DNA from: Candidatus Sumerlaeia bacterium
GTDB taxonomy: Bacteria > Sumerlaeota > Sumerlaeia > JADFCW01
DNA length: 38,249 nt
Direction of reading: 5' to 3'
NCBI GenBank assembly: GCA_026415575.1
Contig: JAOAGV010000034.1
Location: 1 to 38,249 of the forward strand
The position numbers were made by a program, and so were the translations under genes. Of this stretch, positions 23,613-30,952 are shown piece after piece (the stretch's first letter is position 1; the number at the start of each line of letters is the position of its first letter). The notes under the pieces were generated by a model that did not search any database, was not told where the DNA came from, and saw only the letters and a list, made by a program, of their open reading frames with translations.

Positions 23613-24797
23613 ATGGTTCAACGCACAAGTCTGTCGCTCCTGCTTTGCCTTGCCGTTTTGCCCTTGTCGGCCGCAGCCGCGCCGAAGACCGCCGCGATTC
23701 CCCAAGTGAACTGGAAACATCTCTCCAGCACCAAGGGCGACATTCCCGTTCCGGGGCTTGGCCGCCAAGTGGCCACCTTGATCATGGACATAGACAAGGA
23801 CGGCGTGAACGACTTCGTGGTGCTCAGCTATGAAAAGATGGCATGGTTTCGGCGAACCAAGACCGGCTGGGAACGCTATATGGTCGAGCCGGGCGACCCG
23901 AAAGTTCGCATGGAAGCCGGCGGTGATTTCCATGACATAGACGGCGACGGTGATCTGGACATCCTGCAGGCGGCCCAGTCGCCCCGCGGCGAAATCTGGT
24001 GGTGGGAAAATCCCCATCCCAACTTCTCGCCCGACACGCCGTGGAAACGCTACGAGGTGATTGCCGTCGGCGGTACGCACCACGACCAGATGTTCGGCGA
24101 CTTCGACGGCGACGGCAAAACCGAACTGGTCTTCTGGTTCAACCGCGGCAAACAACTCTACCTTGCCGAAATCCCCGCCGACCCCAAGCAACCTTGGCCG
24201 GTGCAACTAATCGCCCAGCTCGAAAAGGACAAGCCCAATCCCGAAGGTCTGGCCAAAGCCGACATAGACGGCGACGGCGTGCTCGACATCGTCGGCGGAG
24301 GCTGCTGGTTCAAACATGTCGGCAACGGCCGATTTGAAGTGAACGTGGTGGACCCCGAATACCGGTTCACACGCAGTGCCGCGGGCGACCTCATCAAAGG
24401 CGGCCGGCCGGAAATTGTCGTCAACAGCGGCGACGGCGTCGGCCCGCTCAATCTCTATCAATGGACCGGCAAGCAGTGGGAAAAGAAGACGCTGATTGAG
24501 CAGGTGGACCACGGCCACTCGCTTCAGGTGGGCGACATCAACGGCGACGGGAATCTCGACATTTACGCGGGAGAAATGCACACGCCCGGCGCCGGCGACA
24601 AGTGCCGTCATTGGGTGCTCTATGGGGACGGCAAGGGGAATTTTGTCACCCAACTGCTTTCGACCGGCATCGGCTCGCACGAAAGCAAGATCGGCGACCT
24701 CGACGGCGACGGCGACCTCGATATTCTCCAGAAAGATTTCCAGAAAGATCAGCGTGTGGATGTCTGGCTGAACGAGGGAACAAACACGCAGAAATAG
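23613..24797 (+). CDS. Exported FG-GAP/VCBS beta-propeller protein (copy 2)
   Basis: The protein has 394 residues. GGAGGG lies 9 nt before the start; the signal peptide is LSLLLCLAVLPLSAAAA. Calcium-loop motifs include MDIDKDGVNDFVV, HDIDGDGDLDILQ, GDFDGDGKTELVF, ADIDGDGVLDIVG, GDINGDGNLDIYA and GDLDGDGDLDILQ. Between blades lie conserved non-calcium motifs: HGHSLQVGD, AGEMH and GIGSHESK, also found in copy 1 at 11730. GGTHHDQMFGDF adds further histidines. It ends DVWLNEGTNTQK. Activity is unknown; the His motifs make an enzyme plausible. It is followed after 19 nt by another propeller gene. Confidence 0.85.
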   Translation: MVQRTSLSLLLCLAVLPLSAAAAPKTAAIPQVNWKHLSSTKGDIPVPGLGRQVATLIMDIDKDGVNDFVVLSYEKMAWFRRTKTGWERYMVEPGDPKVRMEAGGDFHDIDGDGDLDILQAAQSPRGEIWWWENPHPNFSPDTPWKRYEVIAVGGTHHDQMFGDFDGDGKTELVFWFNRGKQLYLAEIPADPKQPWPVQLIAQLEKDKPNPEGLAKADIDGDGVLDIVGGGCWFKHVGNGRFEVNVVDPEYRFTRSAAGDLIKGGRPEIVVNSGDGVGPLNLYQWTGKQWEKKTLIEQVDHGHSLQVGDINGDGNLDIYAGEMHTPGAGDKCRHWVLYGDGKGNFVTQLLSTGIGSHESKIGDLDGDGDLDILQKDFQKDQRVDVWLNEGTNTQK

Positions 24798-24816
24798 CCG
24801 CGGGAGGGAAACTCCA

Positions 24817-25989
24817 ATGGCACGCGTACCGGTACCCGTTTTCGCGTTTGTCGCGTTGCTATCTGCGGCCGTGCAGGCACAGGCGGCGGCTCCGCACGTT
24901 CCATTTAAACGCGTCGAGATCAGCACCGGCTGCGCGCACGTGCAGATCGCCGACATCAACCGCGACGGCCGCAACGACATTGTCCTTCAGTTCCACACCG
25001 GCACCACCCGCCTTGCGTGGGCCGAATACCCAACTTTTGCTGAGCATCCCATTGCGGCCGGAAAGTTTATGGGCGACCGGTTTGCCGTGGCCGATTTGGA
25101 CGGCGACGGCGACATGGACGTGGTGTCGGGCAAAGCCTCCGATCTTCCGGCCAAGAAGAGTGTCGAAGCCAACCCGACGTTTGTGGCTTGGTATGAAAAT
25201 CCGCTGCCCAAGGGCGATCCGAAAAAGGGCGCCGCATGGAAAGAGCATCCGGTGGGCGATCTGGGCGGCTATCTGAAGGACCTCGCCGTCGGCGATCTCA
25301 ACCGCGACGGCGCGCCCGACGTGGTCGCCCGCAGCACGGCCCACAGCAAGATTTTCTTCAACAAGGACGGGACATGGCAGCAGCGCAGACTGGTTCACCC
25401 GACCAAGGAAGGCATGGCGCTCGGCGATCTCGACGCCGACGGCGATCTGGACATTGTCCTCAACGGCTTCTGGCTGGAAACGCCGACATCGCCCGAACAG
25501 GGCAACTTTGTCCAGCGTGCCATAGACGAAAAATGGTATAAGCAAAACACCGGCTCGTGGCAGGACAATTGCTGCTATGTCGCCGTGGCCGACCTCAACA
25601 AGGACGGACTGGTGGAGGTGATTCTCGCTCACTCGGAACAGGTCGGCTATCCACTGTCGTGGTATGCGCCGGCCTCGCCCGTGCAGGCAAGAACCGGCCC
25701 ATGGATTGAGCAGATCATTGCCAAAACTTTCGACTGGTGCGAAACGGTGGACGTCGGCGATGTGGACGGTGACGGAACGCCGGATGTTCTGGCGGCCAAG
25801 TTCGAACGCGACAAGAACAATCCGAAGTACGTGAACGAACCGCCCTATCCGATAGTTATCTATTACAATCGGAAAGGCGACGGCTCGGTCTGGGAAGAGC
25901 AAACGGTCTCGGAAGAAGGCGTTTACGCCGGCGTGCTGGGTGATGTCGGCAGCGACGGCGACCTTGATATCGTCGGCCCGCGCACCTAG
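24817..25989 (+). CDS. Exported FG-GAP/VCBS beta-propeller protein (copy 3), ends at a premature-looking TAG
   Basis: The protein has 390 residues up to TAG 25987. GGGAGGG precedes the start and the signal peptide is VPVFAFVALLSAAVQAQA. Calcium-loop motifs include ADINRDGRNDIVL, ADLDGDGDMDVVS, GDLNRDGAPDVVA, GDLDADGDLDIVL, ADLNKDGLVEVIL and GDVDGDGTPDVLA. The final blade reads GDVGSDGDLDIVGPRT and then stops, one strand short. The same frame continues beyond the TAG with WTGPVVLWENQ, which matches HLWENQ at the end of copy 1, up to a second stop at 26050-26052. The intact product therefore probably had 411 residues. The His pair of copies 1 and 2 is absent here. Confidence 0.82.
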   Translation: MARVPVPVFAFVALLSAAVQAQAAAPHVPFKRVEISTGCAHVQIADINRDGRNDIVLQFHTGTTRLAWAEYPTFAEHPIAAGKFMGDRFAVADLDGDGDMDVVSGKASDLPAKKSVEANPTFVAWYENPLPKGDPKKGAAWKEHPVGDLGGYLKDLAVGDLNRDGAPDVVARSTAHSKIFFNKDGTWQQRRLVHPTKEGMALGDLDADGDLDIVLNGFWLETPTSPEQGNFVQRAIDEKWYKQNTGSWQDNCCYVAVADLNKDGLVEVILAHSEQVGYPLSWYAPASPVQARTGPWIEQIIAKTFDWCETVDVGDVDGDGTPDVLAAKFERDKNNPKYVNEPPYPIVIYYNRKGDGSVWEEQTVSEEGVYAGVLGDVGSDGDLDIVGPRT

Positions 25990-26052
25990 TGGACGGGGCC
26001 GGTAGTGTTGTGGGAGAATCAGCGGGCTCTAAACGAGGGACAAATGAAATAG
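25990..26052 (+). other. In-frame continuation of the 24817 gene beyond the amber codon
   Basis: Twenty codons follow TAG 25987 before the stop TAG at 26050-26052. They encode WTGPVVLWENQRALNEGQMK. The LWENQ segment is the terminal propeller strand in copy 1 (HLWENQLG). A single base change of a Tyr codon (TAC or TAT) to TAG is the simplest explanation; readthrough or an assembly error are alternatives. Confidence 0.7.
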
Positions 26053-26092
26053 GTCCCGTTTCTCAACCATTTACAAAACAAGAAGGGTCACC

Positions 26093-27616
26093 ATGAAGAA
26101 CAGATGTATCCAACACGTGCAAAGCATCTGGGTTCCGGTAATTACGCTCTGCCTGACACTTGTGTGGTCTTCCGGAGCGTGGCCGGCAGCCGCCAAATTG
26201 CCCGACACATCCAAGATGAACATCTTGTTCATCATCGCCGAGGACTGGAGCGCCTTCTCGCCCGGCTGTTATGGCAATCCCATCTGCAAGACGCCAAACC
26301 TCGACCGGTTTTGCGAGGCTGCGGTCCGCTTCGACTCGGCCTATGTGCAAGGCATCGCCTGCAATCCATCGCGCACGTCGTTTCTGACCGGCTTGCGCCC
26401 CCTCACCAGCCGTGTCTGGACCAACGGACAGGTCATGAGCGAACGCCTGCCCGCCGGCACGCTTACCCTGCCGGAGTTGTTGAAAAAGAAGGGTTTCACC
26501 ACAGCGGTCATCGGCAAGTTCTTCCATCAAGTCGAGTACGCCGAAAAACAATTGATGGCTTTCGACCGTATCGAGAGCTACGGCAAGCCGCCGGGATGGA
26601 AAGGCCCCGAACCGATTATGACCTTTCCACCCGTGACGCGGACAGGGATAAAACGCGACCCCGCTCCCAAAGATAGAAAGAGCAAAGCCTATGCGGAATG
26701 GCGGCGGCGAAACTCCGACCGCTATGGCGATTCGGGGTTGGAACCCGAAGAGGAGGGCGATTATCGCAACGCGCAAATTGCTTGCGCCCTCCTGCGGGAG
26801 TTTGCAAAGTCCAAAGAGCCGTTCTTCCTCTCGGTGCATCAATCCAAGCCGCACACACCGCTGATTGCACCAAAGAAGTTTCTCGACATGTATGATCCGG
26901 CGAAGATTCCCGACCCGCCCGCGCCGCCCGACTTGAAGACCTCGTTGTATCCGCGCCGTCTGACCGTCGGCAACCCCGATATTTTCACCAACCGCCAGCC
27001 CTCGCCCAAAGAGGTCAAAGAAGCCATCGCCGCCTACTATGCCTGCGTCAGCGCCATTGACGCCAACATCGGCATGATTCTCGATGAGCTGCAAAAGCAG
27101 GGCCTTGCAGACAACACCATCGTCTTCATTATGGGCGACCATGGGTTCCACCTCGGCGACCACGGCTTCTGGTCGAAGTATTCGATGCTCGAGGCGACTC
27201 GGCGCGCTCCGCTGTGGGTGCGTGTGCCGGGCGCGCCCGCGAACGGCAAGGTCTGCCGCGAGTTGGTCGAGTTCGTGGATTTTATCCCGACGCTCGGCGA
27301 CTTGGTGGGAATCGAGGTGCCGGCCAATGTCGAGGGTGTCAGTTTCGCGCCGTTGCTGGTCAATCCCAACCAGCCGTGGAAAAAGGCCGTCTTTCTGGTC
27401 GAAAACGAGACCAATCAGGTCGTGCGTACCAAGAAACACAGCTACATGACGTTCGGCAATGGGCCTGTACCGGAGGCGTTGTTCGACCTGGAAAAAGACC
27501 CTTGGGAAACCGTCAATCTGGCCGACGATCCTGCCTATGCCAAAGTAAAGCAGGAAATGGCCGAGTTGTTGAAAGCCGGCTGGAAGGCCGCGCTGCCGGA
27601 AGGCCGCAGCAAATGA
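26093..27616 (+). CDS. Exported sulfatase, iduronate-2-sulfatase type
   Basis: The protein has 507 residues with signal sequence SIWVPVITLCLTLVWSSGAW. It would hydrolyse sulfate esters on glycans outside the cytoplasm. The formylglycine site is Cys90 in CNPSRTSFLTG, fitting C-x-P-S-R. The metal site opens with IIAEDWSAF (Glu-Asp in place of the usual Asp-Asp) and closes with FIMGDHGFHLGDHGFWSKYS, which is characteristic of the iduronate-sulfatase-like branch. Other conserved parts are SVHQSKPHTPLIAPKKF and RRAPLWVRVPGAP. It needs a formylglycine-generating enzyme or anSME, which is not in the window. It follows the propeller operon, suggesting action on the same polysaccharide. Confidence 0.9.
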   Translation: MKNRCIQHVQSIWVPVITLCLTLVWSSGAWPAAAKLPDTSKMNILFIIAEDWSAFSPGCYGNPICKTPNLDRFCEAAVRFDSAYVQGIACNPSRTSFLTGLRPLTSRVWTNGQVMSERLPAGTLTLPELLKKKGFTTAVIGKFFHQVEYAEKQLMAFDRIESYGKPPGWKGPEPIMTFPPVTRTGIKRDPAPKDRKSKAYAEWRRRNSDRYGDSGLEPEEEGDYRNAQIACALLREFAKSKEPFFLSVHQSKPHTPLIAPKKFLDMYDPAKIPDPPAPPDLKTSLYPRRLTVGNPDIFTNRQPSPKEVKEAIAAYYACVSAIDANIGMILDELQKQGLADNTIVFIMGDHGFHLGDHGFWSKYSMLEATRRAPLWVRVPGAPANGKVCRELVEFVDFIPTLGDLVGIEVPANVEGVSFAPLLVNPNQPWKKAVFLVENETNQVVRTKKHSYMTFGNGPVPEALFDLEKDPWETVNLADDPAYAKVKQEMAELLKAGWKAALPEGRSK

Positions 27617-27955
27617 GTTCGACTCTATAATCTATTGGGCTGATGGAAGGTGGTTCATCGGACACAAAAGGCGGCGGCATGGACAGCCGTCAAAGGTACA
27701 CGGGCAGACAGGATGCCGCATGGGGTTCCGGTTGCGCCAAAACCGGCGGCGGCGTTTCCGTGGCAGTTCAACCGGAGTGAAAGTGTCAGTTTCCTGCTCT
27801 GCGGAGTGCCGGAAAGGGGGTGGAAGGAGAACCGATGGGCTTTGGGGTCTGTCAGCCGGGAAAAAACCCTGATGGCGCTTGAGTCCGGTTTGTAACAAGG
27901 GCGAACCGGAAGCGCCATCCAATCCAAACGCGCAAATGCGCAAGGAGAAAGACCC
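27617..27955 (+). promoter_or_regulatory. Structured leader region before the duplicated LamG gene, 339 bp
   Basis: No gene is supported. A TATAAT hexamer is at 27626-27631 without a good -35. CCGGTT (27728-27733) pairs with AACCGG (27741-27746). GATGGCGCTT (27871-27880) pairs with AAGCGCCATC (27910-27919), and within it TCCGGTT (27884-27890) pairs with AACCGGA (27904-27910). A GGG-AAAAAA-CCC hairpin lies just before. The last hairpin ends 36 nt before the start codon. I recognise no riboswitch class. Confidence 0.5.
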
Positions 27956-30187
27956 ATGAGATTCAAAGGAATGAAGACTCCGAAATTGGTGCCAGGCACA
28001 CCAAGCCAGAAAACGGTTTCATCCCCCACAGGGATGTTCCTGGTGCTCCTTGCAGCATGGGTTTGCACGTTGGGGACCCCGGCATGGTCCCAGCGCGTGA
28101 CCAGTGGGTTGCAGGTTCTTTACACATTTGAGGAAGGTTCGGGAGCTACCGTGAGAGACGTTTCCGGCGTGGGCACAGCGTTGAACCTCACCATTCGCGA
28201 CCCCGGAAATGTGACATGGATTCCCGGCGGGGGGCTCTTGATTAATTCCGAGACGTTTTTATTCACCACCGTGCCGGCAACCAAAGTGAATTCCGCCTGC
28301 AAGGCCTCGAACGAGGTTACAATCGAAGCGTGGGTGAAGCCCGGCAACCTGACGCAGGCGGGACCGGCACGAATCCTCGGCATTTCGCGCGCCGACGGAC
28401 CGAACAACACGTCGGACGGCGGTTACTTTCGCAACATCTTGTTGGCCCAAGGTTCGTCTTCCACCAATCGTGACTATTTGGTGCGGTTGCGTCCGGGAAC
28501 GGGAAGCGCCAGTGCCATTGTCAACGGAATGCCAAACATCGTGACACCGACCAATGCCGCAACGCTGAACCTGACACATGTCCTCTTTACCCGTCGGTCC
28601 GACGGCCAGTATTACTTTTATGTCAACGGCGTTTCGGTGACCACCGGCACGCGCACCGGCAATTTTGCCACGGACGCGAATGCATGGGACGACAACTACC
28701 GGATTAGCATGGCCAATGAATATGAGTTCGACCCGCCGCCGGGCGGCGCGCGCGAGTGGCTCGGCGAACTGCACCTCGGCGCCATCTACAGCCGTTTCCT
28801 GACCGCCGCCGAGGTAAGACAGAACTTTGCCGCCGGACCGCACGCACCCGCCAATACCCCGCCGCGTGTGACCATTACCAGTCCGGCCGACAACACGCTC
28901 TACACGTCGCCCGCAACCATTGCCATTACCGCTGATGCCGCCGACAGCGGAACCATCGCCCGTGTGGAATTCTTTGCCAACGGCAACAAGATCGGAGAAG
29001 ACAGCGCGGCGCCGTATTCGATTGTTTGGCAAAATGTTTCGGCTGCCCGCTATGTCTTGACCGCTCGTGCCACCGACGATGGCGGTCTGTCGGCGAACTC
29101 CAACGCAGTCAACGTTCGTGTGATGCAGCATCTCACGGATGGGTTGCAGGTGCTTTATACCTTCCAAGAAGGTGCGGGAACAACCGTCACCGATGTCTCG
29201 AAGGTGGGAACTCCGCTGCACCTGACCATTCGCGACCTGCAAAACGTCACGTGGCTTCCATTGGGCGGACTGCGGGTGACCACGGAAACGCACCTGCGGT
29301 CGCTGGTTCCGGCCAGCAAGGTAATTGCAGCATGCAAGGCATCCAATGAAGTCACCATCGAGGCGTGGGTGCGGCCGGCCAACTTGACGCAAACCGGCCC
29401 GGCGCGCATCATCGGGATTTCCGGCGACGGCTCCTCGTCGGCGCAAGACGGCGCGACATCCCGCAACATCCTGCTCGCCCAAGGCTCATCGGGCACCGCC
29501 CGCGACTACCTCGTGCGGCTGCGGCCGGGCACAGGCAGTGTCAGCAACGGCTACAATGGCATGCCCAATATTACCACGCCAACGAACACGGCCAGCACGC
29601 AGATTCTGCAGCATCTCCTGTTCACCCGCCGCACCGACGGCCAGTATTACTTTTATGTCAACGGCGTTTCGGTGACCACCGGCACGCGCACCGGCAGCTT
29701 CGCCACCGATACTTATCGGTGGGCGGACAACTTCCGGATTGGCATGGTCAACGAATACGAATTGACCGCCGGCACGCGCGAGTGGCGGGGCGAACTGTAT
29801 GGCGCCGCGCTATACAGCCGCTACCTGAGTGCCGACGAGGCGCGTCGCAACTTTGCCGCAGGGCCATACTCGAACACCCCGCCGCGTGTGACCATTACCA
29901 GTCCGGCCAACAATGCTGTGTTCGAAACGCTGCCGGCAAATATTACCATCAATGCCGATGCGGCGGACAGCGGAACGGTCACGCGGGTCGAGTTCTTTGC
30001 CGATGGCAAGAAGATCGGCGAGGATAATTCCGCGCCATATTCCTATCAATGGCAGAACGTTCCCGCGGGCATCTATGAACTGCTCGCCCGCGCAACGGAT
30101 AATCACGGCGCAATGACCGTCTCGTGGCCCGTGACAGTGCGGGTAGGCGGCCCGCTGGGGGTTCGCCGGTGGTGGGAATTGCACTGA
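27956..30187 (+). CDS. Exported LamG/Ig-like protein with internal tandem duplication and R-R-W-W-E tail
   Basis: The protein has 743 residues. AAGGAG precedes the start; the signal peptide is GMFLVLLAAWVCTLGTPAWS. Residues 46-390 and 391-731 are two copies of the same module: a LamG/concanavalin-like domain (SGLQVLYTFEEGSGATVRDV; EVTIEAWVKP; LLAQGSS; DGQYYFYVNGVSVTTGTRTG; RFLTAAEVRQNFAAGP) then an Ig-like domain (PPRVTITSPADN; VEFFANGNKIGEDSAAPYS). One 63-bp stretch is identical between copies. It ends GVRRWWELH, resembling the tail of the protein at 14057. It is likely a large surface glycan-binding protein. It is followed by a propeller gene 19 nt later. Confidence 0.85.
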   Translation: MRFKGMKTPKLVPGTPSQKTVSSPTGMFLVLLAAWVCTLGTPAWSQRVTSGLQVLYTFEEGSGATVRDVSGVGTALNLTIRDPGNVTWIPGGGLLINSETFLFTTVPATKVNSACKASNEVTIEAWVKPGNLTQAGPARILGISRADGPNNTSDGGYFRNILLAQGSSSTNRDYLVRLRPGTGSASAIVNGMPNIVTPTNAATLNLTHVLFTRRSDGQYYFYVNGVSVTTGTRTGNFATDANAWDDNYRISMANEYEFDPPPGGAREWLGELHLGAIYSRFLTAAEVRQNFAAGPHAPANTPPRVTITSPADNTLYTSPATIAITADAADSGTIARVEFFANGNKIGEDSAAPYSIVWQNVSAARYVLTARATDDGGLSANSNAVNVRVMQHLTDGLQVLYTFQEGAGTTVTDVSKVGTPLHLTIRDLQNVTWLPLGGLRVTTETHLRSLVPASKVIAACKASNEVTIEAWVRPANLTQTGPARIIGISGDGSSSAQDGATSRNILLAQGSSGTARDYLVRLRPGTGSVSNGYNGMPNITTPTNTASTQILQHLLFTRRTDGQYYFYVNGVSVTTGTRTGSFATDTYRWADNFRIGMVNEYELTAGTREWRGELYGAALYSRYLSADEARRNFAAGPYSNTPPRVTITSPANNAVFETLPANITINADAADSGTVTRVEFFADGKKIGEDNSAPYSYQWQNVPAGIYELLARATDNHGAMTVSWPVTVRVGGPLGVRRWWELH
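28091..29125 (+). repeat. Tandem coding duplication, unit 1
   Basis: Unit 1 of about 1,035 bp encodes the first LamG plus Ig-like module. The 63-bp stretch at 28599-28661 is identical to 29634-29696 in unit 2. The 33-bp stretch at 28856-28888 is identical to 29876-29908. Confidence 0.8.
29126..30148 (+). repeat. Tandem coding duplication, unit 2
   Basis: Unit 2 begins at CAG-CAT-CTC after the first Ig-like module and repeats LamG plus Ig-like. Its right edge is approximate. It differs from unit 1 by substitutions and a few codon indels. Confidence 0.75.
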
Positions 30188-30206
30188 ACCGGAAAAAGGA
30201 GCCGCA

Positions 30207-30914
30207 ATGCTTATGCAAAGGCTGTTGAACAGTTGTCCCCGAACAGCGGGGGTGAAGACTGATTCACAGCGGCGGAATTTCGGGGGCGGGTTGGCCACGG
30301 AATGCAACCCGATGCAGGTTTCGGTTGCCAACCCGCCCCTTCTTGTTTGCTGGAGAAAAGCCGGGCGCATTTGCATCGTCGTCGCACTTTGGATTTTCAT
30401 GGGTGGCCCCCTCCACGCCGCAGACTTTCCGCAATGGAGGCATCTGTCCAGCGCCGCCGGCGAAATCCCCGTCCCCAACGGCGGCAGGGAGCAAACCGCC
30501 TGTCTGGTGCTCGACATAGACAGAAACGGCTTGAACGACATCGTGATTGCCGAGCGGTCGCAGGCGCCGTCAGTCATCTGGCTTCGGCGCGATGTCAACG
30601 GCTGGACCCAATCGCCGGTGGAAACCGGCAAAACCCCCGTAGCCGCCGGCGGTGCGGCGTGCGACATTGACGGCGCCGTCGCCGGACGGCTCAAGTGGTA
30701 TGAGTGCACAGGCGATCCGCAGCAGACTGTCTCGTGGGTCGCACATGACCTGTTGGGCGCCGACGCCAACCACGCCCACTCGCTTCAGGTGGCCGACCTC
30801 AACGGCGACGGCCGTCCCGACATCGCAAGCAAACCGTTTGTTCACGGAAGTCCGCGCGTGGATGTCTGGCTGAATCTGGGAACAAGCTGTAAAGAAAATC
30901 ACAGGACGCATTGA
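30207..30914 (+). CDS. Internally deleted FG-GAP/VCBS protein (copy 4)
   Basis: The frame encodes 235 residues from ATG 30207 (AAAGGAG upstream), but the signal peptide (ICIVVALWIFMGGPLHAA) starts only near residue 54, so the working start could be ATG 30312. The N-terminal part aligns with copy 2 at 23613: FPQWRHLSSAAGEIPVPNGG against VNWKHLSSTKGDIPVPGLG. After AACDIDG the expected GDLDIL continuation is missing and the frame jumps to AVAGRLKWYECTGDP. Later ADLNGDGRPDIA runs straight into SKPFVHGSPRVDVWLN, the terminal blade. Roughly 160 residues are lost relative to copy 2. Too few blades remain for a closed propeller, so it is probably non-functional or altered. Confidence 0.7.
   Translation: MLMQRLLNSCPRTAGVKTDSQRRNFGGGLATECNPMQVSVANPPLLVCWRKAGRICIVVALWIFMGGPLHAADFPQWRHLSSAAGEIPVPNGGREQTACLVLDIDRNGLNDIVIAERSQAPSVIWLRRDVNGWTQSPVETGKTPVAAGGAACDIDGAVAGRLKWYECTGDPQQTVSWVAHDLLGADANHAHSLQVADLNGDGRPDIASKPFVHGSPRVDVWLNLGTSCKENHRTH
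30283..30339 (+). terminator. 13-bp inverted repeat overlapping the 5' part of copy 4
   Basis: GGGGCGGGTTGGC (30283-30295) pairs perfectly with GCCAACCCGCCCC (30327-30339), followed by TTCTTGTTT. It could terminate the LamG transcript. It lies inside the frame from 30207, and the alternative start ATG 30312 sits in its loop. Confidence 0.55.
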
Positions 30915-30952
30915 ACGTCCCATCTACATCTTGCACACTGGAGGAAGGATCC

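Noticed and set aside
25987..25989. General reassignment of TAG to an amino acid
   Set aside because: TAG is the normal stop of several intact genes here (for example at 6126, 11630, 18282 and 24797), so any readthrough would be local.
27617..27955. Known riboswitch (cobalamin, c-di-GMP and similar)
   Set aside because: The conserved core sequences of those classes are not present; only stems are visible.
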